Assembly: GCA_029558635.1 (NCBI GenBank)
Contig: JAKQEE010000063.1
Span: 1-64,000 of the forward strand
Origin: Pseudomonadota bacterium
GTDB taxonomy: Bacteria > Pseudomonadota > Alphaproteobacteria > Micavibrionales > Micavibrionaceae
DNA length: 64,000 nt
Direction: 5' to 3'
Position numbers and translations under genes: made by a program. The notes beneath the pieces were generated by a model. It was given only the letters and a program-made list of their open reading frames with translations. It ran no database searches and was not told the DNA's origin. Shown here piece after piece: positions 6,728 through 15,300 of the stretch (within the stretch, counting starts at the first letter, position 1; each line of letters begins with the position of its first letter).

Positions 6728-8335
6728 ATGACATCATCATCACAAATTTCAGCACTCAGCACATCGAATTTTCCGGGCATGCTTTTCTCGGCTGGCTCCG
6801 CTGCCAAGGCAACGGCTCAAGTCGCTCTGGAGCGGGCAATTGACCTTCTCCACCTGAAAAAGCGCCATGTCCTGACCAAAGACAACCGCCTGCGCTTGCG
6901 CTACCTTGTGAGCGGCGCGGCAGGGCTGGCATTGGTCGTAGGCCTTCATGCCGGCGGTCAGATTGATCCGCAAACCGGCATCGGTTCCGAAACCCAACTC
7001 ATTGTGTCTCTGGACCAACAAGACGGAAACGAAACGGCCAGCCAGATCCTCTCGATGATCGTTCCCCAGAACGCGATTGGTGAAACCGGCGGACTATTTT
7101 CGCTTGATCATTTCCGCGATGACCATGGCCAGATCAGACGCGACCGTGAAGTCATCAAATCTATGGAAATGATGGCGGAGGATGAAAGTTCTTCCCCCGC
7201 AGCCGAAGAAAAAACTATTGAAATCGGCCAAGGCGACACGCTTAGCGAAATCCTGACCAAAGCCGGTCTCGGCAACACGGAAAGCCAATTGGTCACGAGC
7301 GAAGTCGGACGGCATTTCAATCTGCGCGGTCTTCGTCCCGGACAAAAATTCAAGGTCACGCTGGAACCGGCAGAAACCGATTCCGGATACCAGCTCAGCG
7401 CGCTTTCCTTTACTCCCGATCCGCTCCGCACCATCGAAGTGCAACGTGACGACAACGGAAACCTCACATCCCGCATCGACGAAAAACAGATTGAAAGAAG
7501 ACAGGAATCCCGTTTGGTTTCGATCGACGGATCGGTCTACGGCTCTGCCGACAAAGCCAATCTTCCGGACCGCATCACTGCCAACACCATTCGCCTCTTT
7601 TCCTATGCCGTCGACTTCCAGCGTGATATCCACCAGGGTGATAAAATGGAAGTCATGTACGACACGTACAAAACCGAAGACGGTTATCTGGCCAAAACCG
7701 GCGACATCATTTTTGCCCGCATGACCTTGGGCGACAAACAATATGCATTCTATCGCTATGAAACGCTCGACGGTCAGGTTGACTACTTTACCGAAGACGG
7801 AAAAAGCATCCGTAAATCTGCCGGTCTGATGAGAACACCTGTTGCATACGGTCGTGTATCTTCAGGATATGGCATGCGCCGCCATCCGGTTCTGGGCTAT
7901 TCGAAAATGCACAAAGGCATGGATTTCGCAGCCCCCACCGGAACGAAAATTTTTGCTGCCGGAGATGGAGTGATCGAACGTGCGGGCCGTTATAGCTCGT
8001 ACGGGAACTATATCCGCATTCGCCACAACTCCAAACTTTCTACGGCCTACGCTCACTTGAGCAAATATGCAAAGGGCATCCACCCGGGCACCCGCGTTAA
8101 ACAAGGCCAATTGATCGGCTACGTCGGAACGACAGGCCGCTCGACTGGCCCGCACTTGCACTACGAAGTAATGGTCAACGGTGTTCAGGTCAACCCGAAA
8201 TCCGTCAAGGTTACGGTTGACAATTCTCTGAAAGGGAAAGAGTTGAAACGCTTCAAGGAACAAATCCGCAAGCTTGACACCCAATATGTCGAAAATCTGA
8301 ATCAGGATAAAATCAAACTGGCATCAAATAGATAA
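6728..8335 (+). CDS. M23-family murein endopeptidase, membrane-anchored
   Basis: The 535-residue product has a hydrophobic segment at about residues 57-77 (YLVSGAAGLALVVGLHAGG), consistent with an N-terminal membrane anchor. A LysM/OapA-like domain follows at about 165-220 (IEIGQGDTLSEILTKAGL...GLRPGQKFKVTL). The C-terminal lysostaphin-like M23 domain spans about 375-505. The zinc ligands are visible: HKGMDF (His near 395, Asp four residues on) and the HLH triad near 476-478 in GPHLHYEV. It should cut peptide cross-links of peptidoglycan during growth or division. The ribosome site is weak. The 3' end overlaps the convergent gene on the other strand by 23 bases. Confidence 0.9.
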   Translation: MTSSSQISALSTSNFPGMLFSAGSAAKATAQVALERAIDLLHLKKRHVLTKDNRLRLRYLVSGAAGLALVVGLHAGGQIDPQTGIGSETQLIVSLDQQDGNETASQILSMIVPQNAIGETGGLFSLDHFRDDHGQIRRDREVIKSMEMMAEDESSSPAAEEKTIEIGQGDTLSEILTKAGLGNTESQLVTSEVGRHFNLRGLRPGQKFKVTLEPAETDSGYQLSALSFTPDPLRTIEVQRDDNGNLTSRIDEKQIERRQESRLVSIDGSVYGSADKANLPDRITANTIRLFSYAVDFQRDIHQGDKMEVMYDTYKTEDGYLAKTGDIIFARMTLGDKQYAFYRYETLDGQVDYFTEDGKSIRKSAGLMRTPVAYGRVSSGYGMRRHPVLGYSKMHKGMDFAAPTGTKIFAAGDGVIERAGRYSSYGNYIRIRHNSKLSTAYAHLSKYAKGIHPGTRVKQGQLIGYVGTTGRSTGPHLHYEVMVNGVQVNPKSVKVTVDNSLKGKELKRFKEQIRKLDTQYVENLNQDKIKLASNR

Positions 8336-10007
8336 TCCATTCAGGGGGATCTCCCTCCCCCTGAAAAACCCCGACAGCCAGTACTGCCACAAAAATCAGC
8401 AAAGAAAGTCCGAGACTCCACCACGTAATGTTTCCGCTGCGCGGGAGCTTGCGTAAGACGTTGTCATCAATCACGCCCGAAAAGGCTTGCCTCTGAATAA
8501 AAGAAGCAAAAATTTGACTGGAAAGAATCCCACCAGCCATACCAGCCAGAAGCAACAGAACATCCGCCCCGATATCGGCAGGCGCGGAAATACGATCCCT
8601 CAGCGCCGAACGCCCACCCCCCCAGAAATACCCATAGGACAAACCGGCATAAACAACCATCGCCGCCGCAAGCCCCAGATACCGCGCCTTGCGCGTCACC
8701 TGACGGACAGCGCGGTCCGCATGGATGATAATTTGTTTCAGCCGCCCTTCATCAAGACCGGCCGAATAGCGATTCAATGTGGACTCAAAAACTTTCCTGA
8801 GATTTCCACTGGCCAGAATCTGCGACAAGACCTCCTGCCAAACGGCAAACCCCGCAGCCTTGCGCAACAAAGAAATGGTTGATCCCTGTCCGGTGGACGC
8901 CACCTCGATGGCCTGCATACCGACTTTCGTCATATCCTCCAGAAAAGCGGGAGCCTCGATCAACCGTGCCTGCCAGCCCAAAAGAATGGCCGAAAGCTCC
9001 CTCTCGCCCAGTTGAAACTGGACAGGCCCGTATGGACAGGTCACGCCGTAATTAATAACCACCAGATCATCAGCTTCGTGGGAAGTCTCGCGAACCTTGT
9101 CCTCCGATAATTTTTCTGCCTTGAGATCGGCGGGATGATGTCCGAGGGTACTGCCATGCGACACCAGATGCACTTCAATATCTCCCTTGGAAACCAGATA
9201 GGCACCACGATCCTCGATCAAAGCAGCAAGACGCTCAGGAATTTTATGCCGCTCGAAACTGAACCGCACCTGCCCCTCGATATCGACATGCGCCAGATGC
9301 GACATCCACCCCGTTCCCGAACATTTCTCGCAGGGCTGGGTTCCCGATGCTCCACAGGCTGGACATTTCATCAACCCCTTGGCATGGCATAAGGGACACG
9401 GAACTTTTCCATCGGCACGACAATAATCGCAAGGTTTGGATCCCTGCGGTGTTTGCATATGGCCGGACCCGCCGCATTTTGGACATATGGCCTGCCTCGT
9501 TCCACGACATCTTGTGCAGGTTACACCTCCGCGCCCCTGACATCGGGAGCACGGAATATGCCCGCTATGTGCGCAAGTCTGACACTGCTCGTGGCGAACC
9601 AGATCAAGTGCCAGATCACGAAATACGACATTCTGGGATTCAATACAAAACCCCTTGTCCGAGCGGGAAAAAACAAAATCAATGATTTTCTGGCGCCTGT
9701 CCGGTTTTGTCCGCGCCTCGACCGCAGCGGTATGAATTCTTTTCTGAAAGTCTTCCTCGGAAACAACCAGTTCCGCCACTGTATTCTTTCCGGGTTCCAG
9801 CCTGATCCCGTATTTTGGAACCAGCTTGATCTCGACCTTTGCCCCGAACTGGTATTGCAACACCCCCGAATGATCCTTTAAGGAAACCTGCTCTGGATCC
9901 AAACTGTTCCCACGCACCAACCCCCGAACCCGCTTCAACGCTTTTTCCAGTAAACGGGGATCAATGGCAACAGCACTTTGATTGTCTTGGGGTTTCTCGT
10001 CGCTCAT
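8313..10007 (-). CDS. Membrane protein with a DnaJ-like CxxC zinc-finger array
   Basis: The 564-residue product is unusual. A region at about residues 140-245 holds eight CxxC pairs, several of the CxxCxGxG type known from the DnaJ cysteine-rich domain, but there is no J-domain HPD motif. An N-terminal soluble domain of about 130 residues precedes it, and a mixed alpha/beta region follows (about 245-420). The C-terminal third has several hydrophobic helices (LGLAAAMVVYAGLSYGYFW, ADVLLLLAGMAGGIL, SLGLSLLIFVAVLAVGVF). The zinc array may be a protein-binding or redox module held at the inner membrane, but I do not know the function. The 3' end overlaps the convergent M23 gene. Confidence 0.75.
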   Translation of the reverse strand: MSDEKPQDNQSAVAIDPRLLEKALKRVRGLVRGNSLDPEQVSLKDHSGVLQYQFGAKVEIKLVPKYGIRLEPGKNTVAELVVSEEDFQKRIHTAAVEARTKPDRRQKIIDFVFSRSDKGFCIESQNVVFRDLALDLVRHEQCQTCAHSGHIPCSRCQGRGGVTCTRCRGTRQAICPKCGGSGHMQTPQGSKPCDYCRADGKVPCPLCHAKGLMKCPACGASGTQPCEKCSGTGWMSHLAHVDIEGQVRFSFERHKIPERLAALIEDRGAYLVSKGDIEVHLVSHGSTLGHHPADLKAEKLSEDKVRETSHEADDLVVINYGVTCPYGPVQFQLGERELSAILLGWQARLIEAPAFLEDMTKVGMQAIEVASTGQGSTISLLRKAAGFAVWQEVLSQILASGNLRKVFESTLNRYSAGLDEGRLKQIIIHADRAVRQVTRKARYLGLAAAMVVYAGLSYGYFWGGGRSALRDRISAPADIGADVLLLLAGMAGGILSSQIFASFIQRQAFSGVIDDNVLRKLPRSGNITWWSLGLSLLIFVAVLAVGVFQGEGDPPEWIIYLMPV

Positions 10008-10106
10008 AAGGACAGTAAATCATTTTGAAGCCTAAAATCATAGTGGACAATTGCCGAGAGAACCGCTTTTATAGGGGCCTACCCACAATAGAGCAGGATT
10101 AAGACG

Positions 10107-10409
10107 ATGAGATTTCAAATCAATGTCGATTGCACGCCGGAAGAAGCGCGCCAGTTTTTCGGACTTCCCGATTTGTTGCCGATGCAACAGGATTTGATGG
10201 AAATGGTGAGCCGTCGCCTTTCGGAAAACATCCAGACAATGGAACCGGAAAAACTGGTACAGACATGGTTGCCCGCGATGTTTCAGGGATGGTCCGATAT
10301 GCAGACCCATTTCTGGAACCAGATGGGCCAAATGGGAGGAATGAATTTCAACACCTCTCCCTCCTCTTCGAAAAACGAAGACTCGGATAAACCGAAAAAG
10401 AAAAAATAA
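10107..10409 (+). CDS. DUF6489-type small alphaproteobacterial protein
   Basis: The 100-residue cytosolic product starts MRFQINVDCTPEEARQFFGLPD, a pattern I associate with the alphaproteobacterial DUF6489 family. The rest is helical (LPMQQDLMEMVSRRL...MFQGWSDMQTHFWNQMGQMGG) and rich in Met and Gln. It ends in a highly charged Lys-rich tail. AGGA lies upstream of the ATG. Function is unknown. It is divergent from the CxxC-array gene. Confidence 0.7.
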   Translation: MRFQINVDCTPEEARQFFGLPDLLPMQQDLMEMVSRRLSENIQTMEPEKLVQTWLPAMFQGWSDMQTHFWNQMGQMGGMNFNTSPSSSKNEDSDKPKKKK

Positions 10410-10450
10410 CCCGTCGCTCTCTCGCTCATAATGACAGCAAGTTTTATATC

Positions 10451-10473
10451 CCCTCTCCCCTGGAGGGAGAGGG
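10451..10473. repeat. GC-rich palindromic intergenic element (REP-like)
   Basis: CCCTCTCCC (10451-10459) pairs with GGGAGAGGG (10465-10473) around CTGGA, and is followed by a purine-rich GGTTAGAGTGAGGGGG tail. Similar C-rich/G-rich palindromes are scattered in many proteobacterial genomes. Only one copy is seen here. Confidence 0.45.
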
Positions 10474-10528
10474 TTAGAGTGAGGGGGTACTTTTCGGATC
10501 ATCGTTGGTTCAGATCATCTGAATTCCC

Positions 10529-10557
10529 TTGACATATTATGAATATATTCCTATAAT
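10529..10557 (+). promoter_or_regulatory. Perfect-consensus sigma70 promoter at the 10564 gene
   Basis: TTGACA (10529-10534), a 17-base spacer, and TATAAT (10552-10557) match the consensus at all twelve positions. The expected start point, about 7 bases after the -10 box, is 10564, which is the A of the next ATG. This predicts a leaderless mRNA for the small gene and may also feed mnmE downstream. Confidence 0.75.
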
Positions 10558-10563
10558 GGGTCG

Positions 10564-10917
10564 ATGCGGATTTGGACCGAAGAGCAGAAACAAAAACAGC
10601 GTGAAGCCATCCGCGTATGGTCTCCTTGGAAACACTCGACAGGCCCGCGCACTGCTCAAGGCAAAACCCGTTCCGCACTTAATGCCACAAAACACGGCTT
10701 TCGCTCCCGCGCTGGAATTGAATTCTTCACTCTCCTCACGCGCCACAGTGCATTCCTCCGCGCGGTCGAGACACGCATTCGCATGGAGCGGCTTGCCAAA
10801 AATAAAAACACACCAAACGAACTATTAAGGCACCCCCCTCAAAAACCTGCTTTCTTCTGTTCAGATCATGGTGTACGACATCCTGAAGACGACAAACCAT
10901 CGGCAAATTCGTGTTGA
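10564..10917 (+). CDS. Small basic conserved protein, probably leaderless mRNA
   Basis: The 117-residue product has a conserved-looking core at residues 3-50: WTEEQKQKQREAIR, then WSPWKHSTGPRT, then AQGKTRSALNATKHGF. This pattern resembles small alphaproteobacterial proteins related to NUMOD3-like DNA-binding segments. That link is tentative. The last 40 residues look poorly conserved and Cys-containing. No ribosome site precedes the ATG, but a perfect promoter puts transcription start at or next to it. It lies 30 bases upstream of mnmE in the same direction. Confidence 0.55.
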   Translation: MRIWTEEQKQKQREAIRVWSPWKHSTGPRTAQGKTRSALNATKHGFRSRAGIEFFTLLTRHSAFLRAVETRIRMERLAKNKNTPNELLRHPPQKPAFFCSDHGVRHPEDDKPSANSC

Positions 10918-10947
10918 TTAGTGTGCATTCATGGTTAAAGAAAAAAA

Positions 10948-12282
10948 ATGACAACAATCTACGCCCTTTCAACTCCTCCGGGACGCGGAGGCATCGCCGT
11001 GGTGCGGGCATCCGGCCCCGAAGCTTGGGACGGTTTGAAAGCGTTGAGCAAAGATAATAAAGACCTTCCTTCTCCACGGCACGCAGCCTACTGGACCTTG
11101 ATTGACCGCGAGCACAACGATCTTCCGCTCGATCATGCGATGGTCATCCTGTTCGAAGCCCCGAATAGCTTCACTGGCGAACGCATTGTCGAATATCATC
11201 TCCACGGCGGACCATCTGTAGTCGAAGGGGTTATGAGCTCTTTGTCAAGACAACCGGAACACCGCTTGGCCGAACCGGGCGAATTTACGCGCCGCGCTTT
11301 CGAAAACGGTAAACTCGATTTAACCTCCGCTGAGGCTGTTGCTGATCTGATCCACGCCGAAACCGAACAACAAAGACGTCAGGCCATTCTGCAAATGGAC
11401 GGAAGCCTCGCCAAAATCTATGACGGCTGGAAAGACCGTCTGGCACAACTTCTGGCCCTAATGGAAGCCGACCTCGATTTCTCCGATCAGGATTTGCCCG
11501 ACGACCTGCTGCTTAAAGTCAAACCGGACATCTCGGACGTCATCACAGAAATCGCAAGTCACCTGAACGATAACCGCCGCGGCGAGATGCTCAGGAACGG
11601 TGTAAAACTCGTGATTCTCGGCGCACCGAATGCCGGAAAATCTTCGCTCATCAATGCGCTCGCACAACGTGACGTCGCCATTGTCTCCCACATCGAGGGC
11701 ACCACCCGCGACGTGATCGACATCCACCTCAACCTTGGCGGCTATCCGGTGATTATCTCCGACACCGCCGGATTGCGCCCCGATCAATTAGGGGAAAGCG
11801 ATCACGACACGATTGAATCCGAAGGCATCCGCCGCGCCATAAAACGCGCCGAAGAAGCCGATATCAAAATCCTGATGTTTGACGGCACCAAAGCCCCCGA
11901 TCCCCACACTCTGAATCTCGTGGACGATTCAGCCCTTCTGGTCCGCAACAAATCCGATTTAACCGGACAACACAGCGATCAAGCAATGATCGACGTCTCG
12001 GTCAAAACCGGAGAAGGGTTGGACCAGCTTATTCGAAGACTCACCGATCTTGTAAAGGCAAAAATCGGAACACAGGAAACCCCGTCCCTCACTCGCATGC
12101 GCCACCGCACATCTTTGGAAAAAACATTGACCGCGCTGGAACGCATGATGGCCGCTCCGCTTCCCGAACTGGCCGCCGAAGATCTGCGTCTGGCCATCCG
12201 TTATCTGGGCAGCATCACAGGACACGTCGATGTCGAGGATCTCCTCGACATGATCTTCCGTGATTTTTGTATAGGAAAATAA
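10948..12282 (+). CDS. mnmE: tRNA modification GTPase MnmE
   Basis: The 444-residue product, with MnmG, builds the 5-carboxymethylaminomethyl group on U34 of certain tRNAs. The N-terminal folate-binding domain starts TIYALSTPPGRGGIAVVRASG. A helical domain follows. The G domain is inserted at about residues 220-370, with P-loop GAPNAGKSS, switch motif TTRDV, DTAGLR and the NKSD specificity motif. The protein ends with the diagnostic C-terminal FCIGK, including the catalytic Cys441. Length is normal for the family. It is convergent with mlaC, with only 5 bases between stops. Confidence 0.97.
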   Translation: MTTIYALSTPPGRGGIAVVRASGPEAWDGLKALSKDNKDLPSPRHAAYWTLIDREHNDLPLDHAMVILFEAPNSFTGERIVEYHLHGGPSVVEGVMSSLSRQPEHRLAEPGEFTRRAFENGKLDLTSAEAVADLIHAETEQQRRQAILQMDGSLAKIYDGWKDRLAQLLALMEADLDFSDQDLPDDLLLKVKPDISDVITEIASHLNDNRRGEMLRNGVKLVILGAPNAGKSSLINALAQRDVAIVSHIEGTTRDVIDIHLNLGGYPVIISDTAGLRPDQLGESDHDTIESEGIRRAIKRAEEADIKILMFDGTKAPDPHTLNLVDDSALLVRNKSDLTGQHSDQAMIDVSVKTGEGLDQLIRRLTDLVKAKIGTQETPSLTRMRHRTSLEKTLTALERMMAAPLPELAAEDLRLAIRYLGSITGHVDVEDLLDMIFRDFCIGK

Positions 12283-12287
12283 AAGTT

Positions 12288-12962
12288 CTAGAATTTCGCT
12301 TTAAGATAGTCGATCAGAACAGCTACGTCTCCGCCGCCGCGCTGAATGACGGACGAGAAGTCAGAACGCTGGGTCACGCTCATACTCACACCGGCAACAT
12401 AAACATCAACAATCTTGTATGCCGATCCATTTTTGCGCACACGCCAATCGACCAGAATATTCTCGCCTCCATCGGCAGGAACAATTTGGGAAGCAACCAT
12501 AGCATCCTTGCTTCCAACCGGACGCGCGGACTTAACCTCGAATTTCTGCCCCTTATATTCGCCGAAACGGTCGGCATAAACCTGAACCACCATTTTCTTG
12601 AACAGAGTGACATATTCTTTCTGCTGGGCAAGAGTCGCTGCATTCCAATATTTGCCCAATGCAAAGCGGGCAATCGTCTCAAGATCAAAACTGGAATCAA
12701 GAAGCTTTCTGAATTCTTTTTTCTTCTGCTCCTGAGTGCTTTCAGGATTGGACAGGAAGGTCAAACCACGTTCGGCAGTTGATTTCACAAAATCGAGTGC
12801 CGCTTTACTGTCATCTTCCGAAACGGAGATCTGTTCAAGGGATAAGGGAGAGATACCCTCTTCGGAAACCGGAACGGCAGCATGAGCCTTCACCCCGAAC
12901 GCCCCAACCATCAAAGCACAAACGGCAACCAGACTGAAATTTTTGTTCAACGCGTAATTCAT
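12288..12962 (-). CDS. mlaC: MlaC-type periplasmic phospholipid-binding protein
   Basis: The 224-residue product has a Sec signal peptide (cleavage near AHA about residue 28). The mature MlaC/Ttg2D domain (about 50-224) shows KKEFRKLLDSSFDLETIARFALGKYW and LFKKMVVQVYADRF, followed by the beta part with WRVRKNGSAYKIVDVYVAGVSM. MlaC ferries phospholipids between the outer-membrane MlaA complex and the inner-membrane MlaFEDB transporter. The next upstream gene on the same strand is mlaA, so two periplasmic or outer-membrane parts of the system are linked here. The ABC components are not in the window. Confidence 0.92.
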   Translation of the reverse strand: MNYALNKNFSLVAVCALMVGAFGVKAHAAVPVSEEGISPLSLEQISVSEDDSKAALDFVKSTAERGLTFLSNPESTQEQKKKEFRKLLDSSFDLETIARFALGKYWNAATLAQQKEYVTLFKKMVVQVYADRFGEYKGQKFEVKSARPVGSKDAMVASQIVPADGGENILVDWRVRKNGSAYKIVDVYVAGVSMSVTQRSDFSSVIQRGGGDVAVLIDYLKAKF

Positions 12963-13072
12963 GTGACCTACCTCAAACTTCTGACCGAAATCCGATCATT
13001 ACTGGACATACAACTAGTACAAAACCCCTGCCCTGAAAAGGGAGTTTACACCCACCTTTACTCAACGAAGAA

Positions 13073-13090
13073 GGGGGCCTATTGGCCCCC
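13073..13090 (-). terminator. Hairpin between mlaA and mlaC
   Basis: GGGGGCC (13073-13079) pairs perfectly with GGCCCCC (13084-13090) around a 4-base loop, 19 bases after the mlaA stop. On the minus strand it is followed by CTTCTT rather than a pure U-tract. It may attenuate rather than stop transcription into mlaC. Confidence 0.45.
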
Positions 13091-13108
13091 GCCTTACCGG
13101 CCCGAATT

Positions 13109-13843
13109 CTACATTTCGGGCAAAGCTTTGTCGTCAGCCTCGTCCTTAACCTGAGCATCGCGATGCTGGATGTAGGAGCTGCGCAAAGCGGCATAGTAAT
13201 CAATCGAATTCTTTTTGATATCAGACAAAACATCCAGCAAATCTTCGCGTTTGTCGATCGAAGCCACAGCCACACGGCCATAATACCAGCCATTGCGGTC
13301 GGTGTTATCCAGCCACAGACGAAGAGGGTCGGAATAAGTATCAACCACAAGACCGGCGGTATCGCGAACCGAGCTTGGGCCGAGCAACGGCAGAACCAGA
13401 TAAGGACCATGACCGGCACCCCAGACACCAAGCGTCTGACCGAAATCTTCCTCGCGGTATTTGACGCCTTCCATTCCGGCAACATCAACCAGACCACCAA
13501 GACCAAAGAGCGTATTGGCAAAGAAACGGGTCAAAGTATCGCCAGCAGCGGTAATATCGCCCTGCAACACGTCATTGGCAACGATTTGCGGGGTTTTGAG
13601 GTTATGAAGAACGTTGCGGACGCCGGTACGCGCAGGCTGCGGAACGGCGGCGCGGTATCCTTTGGCTACAGGCTCCAGAACAGCCGTATCAACAACGTCA
13701 TTAAATTTGAAAACAGCACGGTTAACCGGCTCGATCGGATCGTAAGCCTCTCCATATTCGTTGCTGGCACATGCTGTCAAAAGACCGGCCGAGAACACCA
13801 AGGCCAAACCCAATCTTGTATTTTTCATCAAACCTGAAATCAT
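13109..13843 (-). CDS. mlaA: MlaA (VacJ) outer-membrane lipoprotein
   Basis: The product removes mislocalised phospholipids from the outer leaflet of the outer membrane and passes them to MlaC. The start is placed at 13843, where GAGG is well spaced. The next ATG at 13828 is a close alternative. The lipobox LLTAC gives lipidation near residue 27 of this form. The MlaA core is unmistakable: AYDPIEPVNRAVFKFND, FFANTLFGLGGLVDVAG, EEDFGQTLGVWGAGHGPYLVLPLLGPSSVRDTAG. The acidic C-terminal tail (KDEADDKALPEM) is variable in the family. Confidence 0.93.
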   Translation of the reverse strand: MISGLMKNTRLGLALVFSAGLLTACASNEYGEAYDPIEPVNRAVFKFNDVVDTAVLEPVAKGYRAAVPQPARTGVRNVLHNLKTPQIVANDVLQGDITAAGDTLTRFFANTLFGLGGLVDVAGMEGVKYREEDFGQTLGVWGAGHGPYLVLPLLGPSSVRDTAGLVVDTYSDPLRLWLDNTDRNGWYYGRVAVASIDKREDLLDVLSDIKKNSIDYYAALRSSYIQHRDAQVKDEADDKALPEM

Positions 13844-14053
13844 TCCCGACCTCACAAAAAAATCTGAATTTCCTAAAAAAACTATAGACCGCAAAGAGTT
13901 AGAAACATCTTAACAAACGCCCATCCCTCAAGCACAAAATCTCATAATCAGCTATGCGGAAATAAGGGGGCCGCGTCAAGGGGACGCGGACCATTGGAAA
14001 CAACAGGCCAAACAGGATGTTGCAAAAATGCCTCAAAAAACGGGAAAAATCTT

Positions 14054-14198
14054 AGCCGCTGTTAACAAAGAAAGAGAAACGCGGCAAGAACGAGAGTTTT
14101 CGAGAACCGGACCACAACGTACTTAAGGGTACGTGAAGAGCGAAAGCGGAGGAAACCGAAGGTCGCAGCCTGTTTATCAGGATATATTAACAGTGGCT
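14054..14198 (-). repeat. Intergenic repeat element, copy A
   Basis: The ends are near-inverted repeats: AGCCGCTGTTAA at 14054 and TTAACAGTGGCT ending at 14198. Inside are AAAGAAAGAGAAAC, a hairpin around ACGTACTTAAGGGTACGT, and AAACCGAAGGTCGCAGCCTG. The same blocks recur in the same order at 29828-29941. Copy A carries about 30 extra bases. The element overlaps the stop codon of lptG, so the gene's last bases are part of the terminal repeat. It may act as a mobile palindromic element or an mRNA 3' structure. Confidence 0.7.
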
Positions 14199-15300
14199 AG
14201 CCGTCTTCCAAGGTTAACAATACGGAAACACCAACCAGCGTGGAAAGTAAAGCCGGACTCCACGCCGCCAGAAAGATAGGCAGTTGGTGGGAACTTCCCA
14301 AGGCCTGCAAAAAGTTGGACAAAAAGAAAACAACAAATCCGGCCACAACCCCGATCAGGACAAATGTAACCCCGCCCCCCTGCCGTGACGGCCGCATTGC
14401 AACACACGCTGCCAGAAAAACCATAGACCCGAAAAGGAACGGCAAAGCCAGCAATTGCTGGAAATGAATCCTGAGGCGCGTTGAATCAAAGCCGGTATTC
14501 TCAAGAGTGTCAATATAAGATGGCAACACCCAGAAGCCCATCGTTTGCGGGGCGGAGAAACTCTCCTCGATATCCTGAGTCGTCAGATCGGTTGGAATTT
14601 TGGCCTGCGAGGATTTTTTGAGAGGATGACCGGGAATATTGAGCACAGCATCCTTGAGCAACCAGTTTCCGGACTTGAGCTGCGCCGACGATGCATCCAG
14701 ACGCTCTGAAAATACATCTTTCTGGTCGAAAAACAGAACCATCACATCGTGAAGCCGCCATTCGGGCAACTCGATACTGCCGGCATGAAGGATAGCATGC
14801 CCTTCGGAAGTGGTCTGTTTAAGCCACATCCCTTCGTCAAACAGGGCCACGACACTATCGGCTTCCCTTTTCAAGTGGGTCTTTTCCAGATGGTCGTACC
14901 GGCCATAGAAAACGGCACTGACCGGATCCAGAATGCTGAAGATGAAAACACCCACAATCATGGAAACAGCAACTACGGGAGAGAGAAACTGCCACACCGA
15001 CACACCAGAAGACCGCAACACCACCAATTCCTGTCGCCGCGCCAACTGCCAGAAGGTAAACAGCGCTGAAAATAAAACAACAAAAGGCGCAATCACCATA
15101 GCCATTTCCGGCGTCTTGAGCGCAGCCATTTCAAACACCAGAGAAAACCCGACATCATCAACCTTTGCCGCACGCCGCAGCAATTCGATCATGTCGAAAA
15201 GCGAAACCACGCCAATCAACAACACCCACAACGCCACAAAATTGAGCGCGTAAATCCGCGCCAAATACCGAAATAAAGTGGAACCGGGAAAAGGAATCAT
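14197..15300 (-). CDS. lptG: LPS export permease LptG
   Basis: The 367-residue product is an inner-membrane subunit of the LptB2FG exporter that extracts lipopolysaccharide and feeds it to LptC. It has the YjgP/YjgQ architecture. Three N-terminal helices are followed by a periplasmic beta-jellyroll (about residues 130-260), then three C-terminal helices (LLALPFLFGSMVFLAACVAMR, VTFVLIGVVAGFVVFFLSNFLQALG, AAWSPALLSTLVGVSVLLTL). Its ATG overlaps the lptF stop by 4 bases. The call as G rather than F rests on operon position and on the conserved ELVVLRSSGVSVWQF segment. Confidence 0.9.
   Translation of the reverse strand: MIPFPGSTLFRYLARIYALNFVALWVLLIGVVSLFDMIELLRRAAKVDDVGFSLVFEMAALKTPEMAMVIAPFVVLFSALFTFWQLARRQELVVLRSSGVSVWQFLSPVVAVSMIVGVFIFSILDPVSAVFYGRYDHLEKTHLKREADSVVALFDEGMWLKQTTSEGHAILHAGSIELPEWRLHDVMVLFFDQKDVFSERLDASSAQLKSGNWLLKDAVLNIPGHPLKKSSQAKIPTDLTTQDIEESFSAPQTMGFWVLPSYIDTLENTGFDSTRLRIHFQQLLALPFLFGSMVFLAACVAMRPSRQGGGVTFVLIGVVAGFVVFFLSNFLQALGSSHQLPIFLAAWSPALLSTLVGVSVLLTLEDG

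Noticed and set aside
10038..10502. 154-codon minus-strand frame over the DUF6489-type gene
   Set aside because: It runs through the REP-like palindrome and opposite a gene with a better start and composition.
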